Source: Schumannella soli (GTDB lineage: Bacteria > Actinomycetota > Actinomycetes > Actinomycetales > Microbacteriaceae). From it: 64,000 nt of DNA. The notes beneath the pieces were generated by a model. It made no database searches and had not been told where the DNA came from. It worked only from the letters and a program-made list of their open reading frames with translations. The position numbers and the translations under genes are program-made. This document shows positions 20,861 to 30,226 of the stretch, piece after piece; the first letter of the stretch is position 1, and each line of letters begins with the position of its first letter. The DNA lies in the NCBI RefSeq assembly GCF_006517435.1, contig NZ_VHQG01000004.1:62001-126000 (forward strand), in the 5' to 3' direction.

Positions 20861-21472
20861 GTGACCGACACCGTCGCGGAGGCGCCGACCTCCCGCCGCT
20901 CCTGGATCTTCGCCGTCTTCCTCATCGTGGCCGGCGCGCTCGGCTGGTGGGCCGCGTTCAACCTGACGCTCGACAAGATCGCGGTGCTCGAAGACCCGAA
21001 CGCCGCCCTGTCGTGCAACGTCAGCGCCTTCGTGCAGTGCGGCAAGAACCTCGACTCGTGGCAGGGCTCGGTGTTCGGCTTCCCGAACCCGCTGCTCGGT
21101 CTCGGCGGATTCGTCGCCCCCATCGCGGTCGGCGTCGCGCTGCTGGCCGGCGCCCGCTTCGCGCGCTGGTTCTGGATCGCCTTCAACGTCGGCATCGTCG
21201 GCGCCCTCGCCTTCGTGATCTGGCTCATCACGCAGAGCTTCTTCTCGCTCGGCACGCTCTGCCCCTGGTGCGCGCTCGTCTGGAGCGTCACCATCCCGCT
21301 CTTCTGGGCGACGTCGCTGCGCAACGCCAAAGAGGGCGTGTTCGGCGACGCGCCGCGCCGCATCGGCCGGCTCCTCACGCCGTGGATCGTGCCGATCACG
21401 GTGGCCTGCTACCTGATCGTCATCGTGATCGGGCAGATCCGGATCCCGATCATCCAGTCGCTGTTCCTCTGA
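20861..21472 (+). CDS. vitamin K epoxide reductase (VKOR) family membrane protein
   Basis: A 203-aa integral membrane oxidoreductase with five likely helices. The shuttle pair is Cys52 and Cys60 in the first loop (SCNVSAFVQCGKN), and the active-site CXXC is CPWC (134-137) at the quinone site. In actinobacteria VKOR replaces DsbB: it reoxidises a DsbA-like partner and passes electrons to menaquinone. The next gene is exactly such a DsbA-like protein. GTG 20861 gives a normal-length N-terminus; an ATG 33 bp upstream is the alternative. Identity is firm. Confidence 0.92.
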   Translation: MTDTVAEAPTSRRSWIFAVFLIVAGALGWWAAFNLTLDKIAVLEDPNAALSCNVSAFVQCGKNLDSWQGSVFGFPNPLLGLGGFVAPIAVGVALLAGARFARWFWIAFNVGIVGALAFVIWLITQSFFSLGTLCPWCALVWSVTIPLFWATSLRNAKEGVFGDAPRRIGRLLTPWIVPITVACYLIVIVIGQIRIPIIQSLFL

Positions 21473-21524
21473 CCGGTTCCCGCAGCTGTCGGCGCGTTCC
21501 CAGCAAGCCGACACCGCCCTCCCC

Positions 21525-21530
21525 TAGTTT
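21525..21530 (+). promoter_or_regulatory. -10 box for a leaderless DsbA-like transcript
   Basis: TAGTTT lies 6 nt before the GTG start at 21537. It gives the DsbA-like gene its own leaderless transcript, independent of VKOR, which ends 64 bp upstream. Confidence 0.5.
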
Positions 21531-21536
21531 TGCCGC

Positions 21537-22394
21537 GTGCCGGAACGTCAGACCAAGAAGCAGCGCATCGAAGAGGCCCGCGAGGCCGCCCGTCAGGCCC
21601 GCGAGTCGCGCGAGAAGCGCCAGCGGCTGCTGAAGGTGCTCGTGCCGATCATCGCCACGGTCGTGGTGCTCGGCATCGGAGCCCTCATCGCGGTCGTCGT
21701 GATCGCGACGATCCCGAAGCCGGCGTTCCCCGGCGGACCCAAGAACATGGCGAGCGACGGCATCCTCTACACCGGCGACGGCACGACGGCCTCGGTCGCC
21801 CCGACGGCCGCCCTGAAGAAGGGCGAGAAGCCGAAGGCCACCGAGTGGGCGAAGGACGACGGCAAGGCGCACATCGTCACCTACGTCGACTGGACCTGTC
21901 CGGCGTGCAAGTCGTTCGAGTCGGCCTACGCCAGCCAGATCAACCAGATCGTGGCCGCGGGTGAGGCGACGCTCGAGGTCCACCCCATCTCGATCCTCGA
22001 CACCCGCTTCACGGGCGAACGGTACTCGAGCCGTACCGCGAACGCCGCCGCGTGCGTCGCCCAGTACGACCCCGACAAGTTCCTCGACGTGCAGACGGCC
22101 GCGTTCGATGCACAAGCCACCGAAGGGACAGCGGGTCTGTCGAATGCGCAGATTCAGAAGTTCGTGAACGGGGCCGGAGCGTCCAGCGATGCCCTGAACA
22201 CCTGCATCACGAGCGAGCGCTTCAAGAAGTGGGTCACCGCCGCAACCCAGCGGGCGACGAGCGACAAGGATCTGGTCGATCCCTCGTCGGGGCAGTTCAG
22301 CACGCCGACGGTCGTCGTCAACGGCAAACGCTGGAACCCCCAGACCGAGACCGACTTCGGCGCTTTCCTGCAGTCGGCGGTCTCGGGCAGCTGA
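21537..22394 (+). CDS. membrane-anchored DsbA-like thiol:disulfide oxidoreductase
   Basis: A 285-aa protein. A charged cytosolic segment (1-31, KKQRIEEAREAARQARESREKRQR) precedes a membrane helix (33-58) and an extracytoplasmic thioredoxin-fold domain. The active site is CPAC (121-124) in YVDWTCPACKSFES, and the cis-proline lies in FSTPTVVVNG near the C-terminus. A second cysteine pair (about 166 and 220) may form a structural disulfide. It would oxidise exported proteins and be reoxidised by the VKOR encoded upstream. The GTG start sits directly behind a -10 box. Confidence 0.92.
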   Translation: MPERQTKKQRIEEAREAARQARESREKRQRLLKVLVPIIATVVVLGIGALIAVVVIATIPKPAFPGGPKNMASDGILYTGDGTTASVAPTAALKKGEKPKATEWAKDDGKAHIVTYVDWTCPACKSFESAYASQINQIVAAGEATLEVHPISILDTRFTGERYSSRTANAAACVAQYDPDKFLDVQTAAFDAQATEGTAGLSNAQIQKFVNGAGASSDALNTCITSERFKKWVTAATQRATSDKDLVDPSSGQFSTPTVVVNGKRWNPQTETDFGAFLQSAVSGS

Positions 22395-22412
22395 CCCGAA
22401 GCCTCAGCAGAA

Positions 22413-22459
22413 CGTCGAAGGGCCCCGCCGCGATCGGATCGCGGCGGGGCCCTTCGACG
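22413..22459. terminator. strong bidirectional terminator
   Basis: Two 22-nt arms (22413-22434 and 22438-22459) are perfect reverse complements around a 3-nt loop. The core is GGGCCCCGCCGCG. It lies between the convergent DsbA-like gene and the small secreted-protein gene and can serve both. Confidence 0.85.
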
Positions 22460-22472
22460 TCGAGTCGCGAGA

Positions 22473-22820
22473 TCAGACCGTCTGGGTCCAGGCCTGGTAG
22501 GCGGCCGGCGACGGGCAACTCGGGAACACGCTGGCCGGGAAGAGAATGTTGATCCCGATCGAGCCGGCAGAGGTCCAGCTGCTGTACTTCGTCCACCCCG
22601 GGAACGGCGCGATCGCGTTGCACTTGACGACGACCCGGAACTGGTAGTTCCCGCCCGCACAGGAAACGCTGGCGCCCCCGGACGATTGGTTGTACCCGAC
22701 CGGCCCGCACCCGACGGCCGCGGGAGCGAGGGGCGCCGCCTGAGCGACCGACACGGGCGCGATGATCGCAGCGGCGCCGGCGAGCGCGAGAGCAGCGAGG
22801 ATTCTGGCTGAACGAGTCAT
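22473..22820 (-). CDS. small secreted protein with four cysteines
   Basis: A 115-aa precursor. The signal peptide (1-28) has a basic start, a hydrophobic core (ILAALALAGAAAIIA) and an AQA cleavage site. The mature chain of about 87 residues is rich in Gly, Ser and aromatic residues. It has four cysteines (38, 54, 67, 102), enough for two disulfides. I recognise no family. It is monocistronic and is enclosed by two strong hairpins, at 22413 and 22943. It converges on the oxidative-folding genes, which could supply its disulfides, though that is only a positional hint. The ATG start has GGGGC-type spacing rather than a strong ribosome site. Confidence 0.65.
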   Translation of the reverse strand: MTRSARILAALALAGAAAIIAPVSVAQAAPLAPAAVGCGPVGYNQSSGGASVSCAGGNYQFRVVVKCNAIAPFPGWTKYSSWTSAGSIGINILFPASVFPSCPSPAAYQAWTQTV

Positions 22821-22942
22821 GAGTTGGAGCCCCAGTCGAAACGAGATGACAATGAGTCGACTAATCGACCCACGGTCTGTCTACCCTCGATAAGGTGGCA
22901 CGAACGTCAGGGCTGGCACCGGCGCATCGACGTGGCCCGACA

Positions 22943-22983
22943 GAAAGCGGTCCGCCACGATCGATTCGTGGCGGACCGCTTTC
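22943..22983. terminator. terminator downstream of ndk
   Basis: Perfect 18-nt arms (22943-22960 and 22966-22983, core GCGGTCCGCCACGA) enclose a 5-nt loop. It lies 27 bp past the ndk stop and upstream of the secreted-protein gene. It should end the ileS-folC-DUF4233-ndk transcript. Confidence 0.75.
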
Positions 22984-23009
22984 GTGGTCGCAAGACTTCG
23001 AACTGAGAC

Positions 23010-23432
23010 TCAGCCGAACCAGAGGCCGAGCTCGCGCTGCGCCGACTCGGGCGAGTCGGAGCCGTGCACGAGGTTCTGCTGCACCTTGAGGCCCCAGTCG
23101 CGGCCGAGGTCGCCGCGGATCGTGCCGGGCGCGGCATCGGTCGGGTCGGTCGTGCCGGCGAGCGAGCGGAAGCCCTCGATCACGCGGTTGCCGGCGATGC
23201 GGATCGCGACGACCGGTCCCGACTGCATGAACTCGACGAGGGGCTCGTAGAAGGGCTTGCCCTGGTGCTCCTCGTAGTGGGCGGCGAGCAGCTCGAGGCT
23301 GGGCTCGACGAGCTTGATGTCGACCAGCTGGTAGCCCTTCGCCTCGATGCGGCGCAGGATCTCTCCGGTCAGGTTGCGGGCGACGCCGTCGGGCTTGATC
23401 AGCACGAGGGTCTCTTCGACGGGGGCGGTCAT
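23010..23432 (-). CDS. ndk: nucleoside diphosphate kinase
   Basis: A 140-aa enzyme that transfers the gamma phosphate of ATP to NDPs to balance nucleotide pools. It has the complete family pattern: TLVLIKPDGVARN (8-20), GEILRRIEAKGYQLVDIK, HYEEHQGKPFY (52-62), and the phospho-histidine His123 in NLVHGSDSPESA. ATG 23432 has GGAAGGA upstream and matches the normal length; longer frames are non-coding. It is last in the operon behind DUF4233, with a strong hairpin after it. Confidence 0.97.
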   Translation of the reverse strand: MTAPVEETLVLIKPDGVARNLTGEILRRIEAKGYQLVDIKLVEPSLELLAAHYEEHQGKPFYEPLVEFMQSGPVVAIRIAGNRVIEGFRSLAGTTDPTDAAPGTIRGDLGRDWGLKVQQNLVHGSDSPESAQRELGLWFG

Positions 23433-23523
23433 GCGGTCGTGTCCTTCCGTTGGGGTGGTCTTCGCGGAACGGGCGACGCTGGCTGCGCCGGGTCTGAAGT
23501 CGGTGGGGTCTGTCGGATGCGGT

Positions 23524-23916
23524 TCAGCGGCGCGCGGCGCGCTGCTGCCTCTCGATGCGGCCGGCCTTGACGACGCACCAGATCCAGATGCCGACGAAGA
23601 TCGCGCCGACGATGAACATCGACGGGTCGACGAAGCCGCAGGCCAGCAGTGCGACCTGGAGCACCCATCCGAGGATCTGCGCCCAGCGGTGCCGGGTCTG
23701 CGAGGCGGTGGCGAGCAGCACGACGATGAAGGCCGCTCCCCCACCGAGGGCCGCGCCCGGCGGCAGCGAGCGCAGGCCGAACAGGGCGAGCGAGGCGAAG
23801 ATCAGCATGATCGCCTCGAGCACGAGCGCGACGGAGAGCAGCGACTCGCGCACGCGGCGCTCGCGCCGCGGGCGGCGGCCCGAGCCCGAGGCGGCGGCCT
23901 GATCCGTGCCGCTCAC
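23524..23916 (-). CDS. DUF4233 membrane protein
   Basis: A 130-aa protein with a basic N-terminus (RRPRRERRVRESLL) and four hydrophobic helices between about 26 and 112 (SVALVLEAIMLIFASLALFG through MFIVGAIFVGIWIWCV). It ends in an Arg-rich tail. This is the DUF4233 family, almost always found between folC and ndk in actinobacteria, as here. The GTG start overlaps the folC stop (GTGA), showing coupling. No function is known. Confidence 0.88.
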   Translation of the reverse strand: MSGTDQAAASGSGRRPRRERRVRESLLSVALVLEAIMLIFASLALFGLRSLPPGAALGGGAAFIVVLLATASQTRHRWAQILGWVLQVALLACGFVDPSMFIVGAIFVGIWIWCVVKAGRIERQQRAARR

Positions 23917-25298
23917 TGCTGCTTCCAGTCCTCGGCGTCGGCGAGCGCGATGACGTCGCCGACGAGCGTGATCGAGCCGGCGACGACCACGGCGCGACGC
24001 GGCGACTCGGCGGCCCAGCCGCGGGCCTCGCGCAGCGCATCCTCGACGTCGTCGACGACGGTGTGCGGCACGCCGAGCTCGGCGACCGTCTCGTCGAGCT
24101 CGTCAGCGGCGATCGCCCGCTCTGAGCTCGAACGGGTGACGACGAACCGGGCGGCGACCGGCGCGAGCTCGGCGAGGATGCCGTGGGCGTCCTTGTCGGC
24201 GAGGATGCCGACCACGAGCGCCAGCTCGTCGAAGTCGAAGTACTCCTGCAGAGCGCTGGCGAGCGCGCGGGCGCCGTGCGGGTTGTGGGCCGCGTCGACG
24301 AGCACGGTCGGCTCGATGCCGACGAGCTGCAGTCGACCGGGCGACGTCGCCTGGCCGAGTCCCTCGGCGAGCACGTCGCCGTCGAGCGGGCGGGTCCCCG
24401 CGCCGAGGAAGGTCTCGACGGCGGCGACCGCGACGATCGCGTTCTGGGCCTGATGGTCGCCGTACAGCGGCAGGAAGACGCCCTCGTAGCGGCCGGCGCG
24501 CCCGCGGATGTCGAGCAGCTGCCCGCCCACCGCGACCGTCGTCGACTCGAGCGCGAAGTCCTGCATCTCGATCGCGACCTCGGCCTCGAACTGGCCGGCG
24601 CGGGCGCGGATCTCGTCCAGCGCCTCGATCGTCTGCATCGCCGTGACGACGCTCGCGCCGGGCTTGATGATGCCCGACTTGGTGCGGGCGATCTCGCCGA
24701 TCGTATTGCCGAGCCGCGCCTGGTGGTCGAGGTCGATCGGGCAGAACACCGCGACCTGCGCGTCGGCGACATTGGTCGAGTCCCACTCGCCGCCCATGCC
24801 CACCTCGAGCACGATCACGTCGACGGGGGCGTCGGCGAAGCAGGCGAAGGCCAGCACCGTCAGCGCCTCGAAGAAGGTCAGCGGGGGCTCGCCGTTCGCG
24901 GTGAGTTCCGCATCCGTCATCAGCAGGTAGGGGCGGATGTCGTCGCCGCCGCGCACGAGCGCCGCGTCGTCGATCGGCTCGCCGTCGATCATGATGCGCT
25001 CGTTGACCCGCACGAGGTGCGGGCTGGTGAGCAGGCCGGGCTTGAGTCCGCTCGCACGCAGCAGGGACTCGATCATGCGACTCGTCGAGGTCTTGCCGTT
25101 CGTGCCGGCGATCGTGATGACCGGGGCCGAGTTCTGCGGGTCGCCGAGCAGCTCGAGCGCGCGGCGGGTCGGCTCGAGGCGCGGCTGCGGGTTCGACTCG
25201 CCGATGCGGTCGAGCAGCTCGCGGTAGAGCGCGTCGGCCGCGGCGCGATCGTCGTCGTCACCGCCGGACGCGGCCGTCGGGTTCAGCTCGTCGGTCAC
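23913..25298 (-). CDS. folC: bifunctional folylpolyglutamate synthase/dihydrofolate synthase
   Basis: A 461-aa Mur-ligase-type enzyme. It adds glutamate to dihydropteroate and then extends the polyglutamate tail of folates. The P-loop [19 protein letters not shown] lies at about 62-80, followed by [28 protein letters not shown], the carbamylated-Lys region [10 protein letters not shown], and the HNPHGA motif near 330. The GTG start overlaps the ileS stop, and the gene end overlaps the DUF4233 start. Translation of this operon is therefore coupled throughout. Confidence 0.95.
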   Translation of the reverse strand: MTDELNPTAASGGDDDDRAAADALYRELLDRIGESNPQPRLEPTRRALELLGDPQNSAPVITIAGTNGKTSTSRMIESLLRASGLKPGLLTSPHLVRVNERIMIDGEPIDDAALVRGGDDIRPYLLMTDAELTANGEPPLTFFEALTVLAFACFADAPVDVIVLEVGMGGEWDSTNVADAQVAVFCPIDLDHQARLGNTIGEIARTKSGIIKPGASVVTAMQTIEALDEIRARAGQFEAEVAIEMQDFALESTTVAVGGQLLDIRGRAGRYEGVFLPLYGDHQAQNAIVAVAAVETFLGAGTRPLDGDVLAEGLGQATSPGRLQLVGIEPTVLVDAAHNPHGARALASALQEYFDFDELALVVGILADKDAHGILAELAPVAARFVVTRSSSERAIAADELDETVAELGVPHTVVDDVEDALREARGWAAESPRRAVVVAGSITLVGDVIALADAEDWKQQ

Positions 25299-28200
25299 GC
25301 GCGGGCCACCTGGATGCTCACAGTCCGATTGTCGCCCACCTTCGCCTCCGAGACCGCCGCGCCCTCGATCACGGCCGCCTGCTCGGGCAGGGCGGTCAGG
25401 TCGAGCGCGAGGGTCTCGCCGCGGATCAGGTCGGCGTGAGCGAGCACGGCGCGGGCGACGTCGGGGTCGCCGGCGACGACGAGGCGGATGCGGTCGCTCA
25501 CCTCGAATCCGGCGTCCTTGCGAGCCTGCTGCACGGCGCGCACGACGTCGCGCGCGGCGCCCTCGGCCTCGAGTTCGGGCGTGAGCGCGGTGTCGAGCAC
25601 GAGGAAGGCGTCGCCCTCGAGCGCCGCGTAGGCGCGGTCGTCGCCGCCCTCGGGCAGCTCGAGAACGAGCTCGAACTCGCCGGCCTCGAGCGGCGTGCCG
25701 TCGACGACCACGGTGCCGTCGGCCTCGACCCAGTCGCCGGCCTTGGCGGCCTTGATGATGCGCTGCACGTCCTTGCCGAGGCGCGGACCCAGGGCGCGCG
25801 CGTTCACGGTCAGACGGCGGGCGACGCTGGCACCGGGCAGCTCGGCGACGAAGCTCACGCTCTTCACGTTGAGCTCGTCGCGCAGCACCTCGGCGAAGCC
25901 CTCGAGCCCCTCCCCGGCGCCGACCACGGTCAGCCCGGCGAGCGGCAGGCGCACGCGCAGGCCGCTGGCCTTGCGCAGCGCGAGACCCGACGAGGCGATC
26001 TGCCGCACGCGGTCCATCGCGCTGACGAGGGCGTCGTCGGCGGGGAACGCGGATGCATCCGGCCAGTCCTCGAGGTGCACGCTGCGCCCGCCGGTGAGAC
26101 CCTTCCAGATCTCCTCGGTCACGAGCGGCAGCAGAGGGGCGGCCACGCGGGTGACCGTCTCGAGCACCGTGTAGAGGGTGTCGAAGGCGTCGCGGTCCTC
26201 GCCCGACCAGAAACGGTCGCGGCTGCGGCGCACGTACCAGTTCGTCAGCACATCGCCGAAGTCGCGCAGCGCCTGGGCCGCAAGCGGGCTGTCGAGCGCA
26301 TCCAGGTGACCCGTGACCTGCTCGACGAGCACGCGGGTCTTCGCCAGCAGGTAGCGGTCGAGCTCGTTCGCGGAGTCGGTGCGCCACTGCGCCTCGTAGC
26401 CCGAGTCGCCCGCGGTGTTCGCGTAGAGGGTGAAGAAGTAGTACGTGCTCCACAGCGGCAGCAGGAACTCGCGCACGCCCTGGCGGATGCCCTCTTCAGT
26501 CACGACGAGGTTGCCGCCGCGGATGACGCTCGACGCCATCAGGAACCAGCGCATCGCATCCGCGCCGTCGCGGTCGAAGACCTCGCTGACGTCGGGGTAG
26601 TTGCGCAGGCTCTTCGACATCTTCTGGCCGTCGCTGCCGAGCACGATGCCGTGGCTGATCACGTTCGAGAACGCCGGCCGGTCGAACAGCGCCGTCGCGA
26701 GCACGTGCATGACGTAGAACCAGCCGCGCGTCTGCCCGATGTACTCGACGATGAAGTCGGCCGGGTTGTGGCCGTTCGCGGTGTCGGTGCCGTCGAACCA
26801 ATCGCGGTTCTCGAAGGGGTAGTGCACCTGCGCGTAGGGCATCGAACCCGAGTCGAACCACACGTCGAAGACGTCGTCGATGCGGCGCATGGTCGACTGA
26901 CCCGCCGGGTCGTCGGGGTTCGGGCGCGTGAGCTCGTCGATGAAGGGACGGTGCAGATCGACCTCGCCGGCGTCGTTCAGCGGCAGCCGGCCGAAGTCGC
27001 GCTGCAGCTCGTCGAGCGAGCCGTAGACGTCGAGTCGTGGGTAGCGGGAGTCGTCGCTCTTCCACACCGGGATGGGCGAGCCCCAGAAGCGGTTGCGGCT
27101 CACCGACCAGTCGCGGGCGTTCGCGACCCACTTGCCGAACTGGCCCTCCTTGACGTTCTCGGGAACCCAGGTGATCTGCTGGTTCAGCTCGCCCATGCGG
27201 TCGCGGAACTCGGTGACGCGCACGAACCAGCTCGACACGGCGCGGTAGATGAGGGGATTGCGGCAGCGCCAGCAGTGCGGGTAGCTGTGCTCGTAGCTGC
27301 GCTCCTGCAGCAGACGCCCCTCGGCGCGCAGCAGACGGATGAGCGGCGTGTTCGCCTCGAACCAGTGCTGACCGGCGACCTCGGTGACGGCGGGCAGGAA
27401 GCGGCCCGCGTCATCCAGCGACAGGATGACCGGGATGCCGGCCTCGGCGCAGACGAGCTGGTCGTCTTCGCCGTAGGCGGGGGCCTGGTGCACGACGCCC
27501 GTGCCCTCGCCGGTCGCGACGTAGTCGGCGACGAGCACGCGCCAGGCGTTCTCGTTGCCGGGCGCGTCCGCGTAGTGGTCCCAGAGGCGGTCGTACTGCA
27601 CGTCACGCAGCTGCTCACCCACGACGGTGCGCTGCACGGCGGCCTGCGCGGCCTTCGCGTCCGCGTAGCCGAGCGCCTTCGCGTAGCCGGCGACCGTGTC
27701 GGCGGCGAGCAGGTAGAGCGACTGACCCTCGGCCGCGCCGTCGGCGGCGCCGTCCGGCCCGGCGGGCAGCACGGCGTACTCGATCGCCGGGCCCACGGCG
27801 AGCGCCGCGTTCGTCGGCAGCGTCCACGGGGTCGTCGTCCAGGCGAGCGCCTTCACGGCGGTCAGCCCGAGCGCCTCGGCCTTCTCGCCGACGAGCGGGA
27901 AGGTGACCGTGACCGACGGATCCTGACGCACCTTGTAGACGTCGTCGTCCATGCGCAGCTCGTGGTTCGACAGCGGCGTCTCGTCGTTCCAGCAGTACGG
28001 CAGCACGCGGAAGCCCTCGTAGGCGAGGCCCTTGTCCCAGAGGCGCTTGAACGCCCAGAGCACGCTCTCCATGAAGTTCGTGTCGAGCGTCTTGTAGTCG
28101 TTCTCGAAGTCGACCCAGCGCGCCTGGCGGGTGACGTAGTCCTGCCACTCCTGCGTGTAGCGCAGCACGCTCGCGCGAGCGGCGGCGTTGAAGGCGCCGA

Positions 28201-28579
28201 CGCCCATCTCCTCGATCTCGTCCTTCGTGGTGATGCCGAGCTGGCGCATCGCCTCGAGCTCGGCCGGCAGGCCGTGGGTGTCCCAGCCGAAGCGGCGGTG
28301 CACCTGCTTGCCGCGCATGGTCTGGTATCGCGGGAAGAGATCCTTGGCGTATCCGGTCAGCAGGTGGCCGTAGTGCGGCAGGCCGTTCGCGAAGGGCGGG
28401 CCGTCGTAGAAGACCCACTCGTCGCATCCCTCGCGGTTCTCGACGGAGGCGCGGAAGGTGTCGTTGCCCTTCCAGAACGCGAGGATGCCCGACTCGATCT
28501 CGGGGAAGCGCGGGCTGGCGGGGACGCCGGGGGTGGCGGGCGTCGCGTTCGCGTCGGCGGAGGAGGTGCGGGGGTACAT
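25295..28579 (-). CDS. ileS: isoleucyl-tRNA synthetase, type 2 (eukaryote-like)
   Basis: A 1094-aa class I synthetase. The HIGH-type motif reads [13 protein letters not shown] (68-80), and KMSKS occurs as [11 protein letters not shown] near 650. The CP1 editing domain lies between, with [15 protein letters not shown] just before. The length over 1000 aa and the C-terminal region without zinc-finger cysteine pairs place it in the type-2 clade, which is usually insensitive to mupirocin. ATG 28579 has AAGGAC upstream, and that site is itself sequestered in the T-box leader. It heads the ileS-folC-DUF4233-ndk operon. Confidence 0.97.
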   Translation of the reverse strand: MYPRTSSADANATPATPGVPASPRFPEIESGILAFWKGNDTFRASVENREGCDEWVFYDGPPFANGLPHYGHLLTGYAKDLFPRYQTMRGKQVHRRFGWDTHGLPAELEAMRQLGITTKDEIEEMGVGAFNAAARASVLRYTQEWQDYVTRQARWVDFENDYKTLDTNFMESVLWAFKRLWDKGLAYEGFRVLPYCWNDETPLSNHELRMDDDVYKVRQDPSVTVTFPLVGEKAEALGLTAVKALAWTTTPWTLPTNAALAVGPAIEYAVLPAGPDGAADGAAEGQSLYLLAADTVAGYAKALGYADAKAAQAAVQRTVVGEQLRDVQYDRLWDHYADAPGNENAWRVLVADYVATGEGTGVVHQAPAYGEDDQLVCAEAGIPVILSLDDAGRFLPAVTEVAGQHWFEANTPLIRLLRAEGRLLQERSYEHSYPHCWRCRNPLIYRAVSSWFVRVTEFRDRMGELNQQITWVPENVKEGQFGKWVANARDWSVSRNRFWGSPIPVWKSDDSRYPRLDVYGSLDELQRDFGRLPLNDAGEVDLHRPFIDELTRPNPDDPAGQSTMRRIDDVFDVWFDSGSMPYAQVHYPFENRDWFDGTDTANGHNPADFIVEYIGQTRGWFYVMHVLATALFDRPAFSNVISHGIVLGSDGQKMSKSLRNYPDVSEVFDRDGADAMRWFLMASSVIRGGNLVVTEEGIRQGVREFLLPLWSTYYFFTLYANTAGDSGYEAQWRTDSANELDRYLLAKTRVLVEQVTGHLDALDSPLAAQALRDFGDVLTNWYVRRSRDRFWSGEDRDAFDTLYTVLETVTRVAAPLLPLVTEEIWKGLTGGRSVHLEDWPDASAFPADDALVSAMDRVRQIASSGLALRKASGLRVRLPLAGLTVVGAGEGLEGFAEVLRDELNVKSVSFVAELPGASVARRLTVNARALGPRLGKDVQRIIKAAKAGDWVEADGTVVVDGTPLEAGEFELVLELPEGGDDRAYAALEGDAFLVLDTALTPELEAEGAARDVVRAVQQARKDAGFEVSDRIRLVVAGDPDVARAVLAHADLIRGETLALDLTALPEQAAVIEGAAVSEAKVGDNRTVSIQVARA

Positions 28580-28584
28580 GCGCG

Positions 28585-28790
28585 GTCCTTCGTGCTGTCG
28601 ATCCGGATGAGTGATCTGTGTCGCACGAGGACGACTTGCGCCGCGGTACCACCTCGCTTGCCGCATCCCTGCGACCGCTCTTCTCGGCTGTGACGGGCCA
28701 CCCGCTCGGGTCTAGTGGATGCGCGTTCCGCTCGCGCGGGTCGTGCACCGTTCTTCCGAGGACTCCCCGGTGATGGCCGGATCGACGTCT
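28585..28790 (-). promoter_or_regulatory. translational T-box riboswitch of ileS
   Basis: The leader carries the canonical T-box sequence AGGTGGTACCGCGG (28654-28641), whose TGGT can pair with the uncharged tRNA acceptor end. About 115 nt upstream a short stem I contains ATC (28774-28772) in GGCCATCACCGGGGAG, the expected isoleucine specifier. Downstream, GTCCTCGTGC (28632-28623) can pair with GCACGAAGGAC (28595-28585), which contains the ribosome site of ileS. The switch therefore gates translation rather than transcription, as in other actinobacterial ileS leaders. Uncharged tRNA-Ile should free the start region. Confidence 0.88.
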
Positions 28791-28802
28791 GTGCCGACGA
28801 TC

Positions 28803-29759
28803 CTACGCGCTGCGCGGAGCAGCACGCAGCGCGGCGAGCAGGGCGACGGCGGCCTCGGCGTCATCGACGGTGACCACGAGGCGGCGCTGCCCGATCCGCT
28901 CGACCGAGATCGCCTCGCCCGCGCGGGTGATGACGCCGGTCGCCGTCGCCCCGACGCGCACGCCCCAGCCGCCGAAGTCGGCGAGCGGCTCGACCTGCAC
29001 GGTGTCGGCGCCCGCGACCCGATCGAGCGGAACCCGGAACGCGGGAGCGCCGATCAGGGGACGGACGATCAGACCGGAGCGATCGATACGCACCCGCCAC
29101 TCGAGGAAGCCGATGACCAGCACAGCGACGACGACCGGGATCGCGATGAGCGCCCACGCCCCGCTCTGCGCCGCCGCCCAGACGACGAGCGCGGTGACGG
29201 CGAGCTGCACGACGGCGAGGGCGATCGCGGCACCGCGACCGAGGGTCGCGTGGCCGAGCCAGACGGCGCGCTCGTCGGCCGCGAGCGGCAGGGGCGTCGC
29301 CGAGGTCGACCGCGACGGCGGAACCGGCCCGCGACCGGCCAGCACGACGACGAGCGCGCCGAGCGCGATTCCGCCGAGAGCCCCGAGCAGGAGCGGAGGG
29401 AGGATGTCGACCCGGCCGCCTTCGAGCTGGCCGCCCATCATCGTCGGCGCGAGCACCGCGACCAGCACCGCCGCCGTGACGACGACCGCCGACCCCAGCC
29501 GGGCTCCGGCCGCGACTCCGCGGCGCATCGCGATGGTCAGGCCGACGCAGAGCAGTCCGATCGCCGTCGTCATCACCGGAACCGTCCAGCTCGGTCCGCT
29601 GCCGTCGGCCACCCCGCTTCCGCTCCAGTGAATCGCGATCTCGGCGGGGAGGCGCGGCAGCCAGGCGAGCTCGAGGGCGAGCGCCACCACGGTGGCGAAC
29701 GCCGTGATGGCGGTGGGCAGCCAGGTGACGGGATGCGCGGGCGCGCCGGGGCGGGTCAT
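28803..29759 (-). CDS. DUF1648-type membrane protein
   Basis: A 318-aa protein with about six membrane helices and a C-terminal soluble domain. The N-terminal DUF1648 signature is present: LPAEIAIHWSGSGVADGSGP (about 34-53), between helices 1 and 2. The C-terminal 100 residues (WRVRIDRSGLIVRPL to VTVDDAEAAVALLAAL) look like a PH-like beta domain. Such proteins are usually encoded with a YtrA-type GntR regulator, as here, where its ATG overlaps the regulator stop (ATGA). They are linked to cell-envelope stress; the activity is unknown. Confidence 0.75.
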   Translation of the reverse strand: MTRPGAPAHPVTWLPTAITAFATVVALALELAWLPRLPAEIAIHWSGSGVADGSGPSWTVPVMTTAIGLLCVGLTIAMRRGVAAGARLGSAVVVTAAVLVAVLAPTMMGGQLEGGRVDILPPLLLGALGGIALGALVVVLAGRGPVPPSRSTSATPLPLAADERAVWLGHATLGRGAAIALAVVQLAVTALVVWAAAQSGAWALIAIPVVVAVLVIGFLEWRVRIDRSGLIVRPLIGAPAFRVPLDRVAGADTVQVEPLADFGGWGVRVGATATGVITRAGEAISVERIGQRRLVVTVDDAEAAVALLAALRAAPRSA

Positions 29760-30109
29760 GAGCGGTACTCCTCCTGGATGAGGGCGGTCAGCGTGGGCAG
29801 GGCGACGCCGCGACGACGGGCGTCGGCGACGAGGACGCGGACGGCATCGCGCAGCTCGAGGGCGACGGTCGCCCCCGTCGCGACGACGGCGCCGCGGCCG
29901 CGGCGCAGGTCGACGACGCCCTCCTCGCGCAGCTCCTGGTAGGCGCGCAGCACGGTGTGCACGTTCACGTCGAGCGCGGCGGCGACGTCGCGCGCGGCGG
30001 GCAGCCGGTCTCCGGCGGTGAGCGCACCCCGGGCGATCTCCCGACGCACCGAGGCCGCGAGCTGCGCGAACAGCGGAGCTTCGGAGGCGGGATCGACACG
30101 GAGCAGCAC
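29756..30109 (-). CDS. YtrA-subfamily GntR transcriptional regulator
   Basis: A 117-aa repressor. The winged helix (about 10-78) has PLFAQLAASVRREIARGALTAGDRLPAARDVAAALDVNVHTVLRAYQELREEGVV, standard for GntR. The C-terminal part is only a short helical dimerisation arm, which defines the YtrA subfamily. It starts with GTG directly after a promoter holding a perfect inverted repeat, so autoregulation is very likely. It is co-translated with the DUF1648 membrane protein. Confidence 0.9.
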   Translation of the reverse strand: MLLRVDPASEAPLFAQLAASVRREIARGALTAGDRLPAARDVAAALDVNVHTVLRAYQELREEGVVDLRRGRGAVVATGATVALELRDAVRVLVADARRRGVALPTLTALIQEEYRS

Positions 30110-30116
30110 GCGTCAC

Positions 30117-30145
30117 ATCCTATTGTTCTAATTGCACTAGAACAA
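30117..30145 (-). promoter_or_regulatory. promoter with embedded YtrA-type operator
   Basis: TTGTTCTA-N7-TAGAACAA (30145-30123) is a perfect inverted repeat. On the minus strand TTGTTC (30145-30140) acts as -35 and TAGGAT (30122-30117) as -10, with an exact 17-bp spacer filled by the operator. Transcription would start at or 1-2 nt before the GTG at 30109, giving a leaderless message. Repressor binding would occlude the whole promoter. Confidence 0.75.
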
Positions 30146-30226
30146 CCTCGATTGAGGGGCGCCATCCGCCGTCGCACGACGACGCGCGACGGGAATAAGC
30201 CGGCACGCCAGTAGGCTCCGGTTCTC

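Noticed and set aside
22824-23006. 60-codon plus-strand open frame between the two hairpins
   Set aside because: It overlaps the ndk terminator stem and shows no coding character.
25436-28693. 1085-codon plus-strand open frame
   Set aside because: Antisense to ileS, which has all synthetase motifs; the translation has no domain character.
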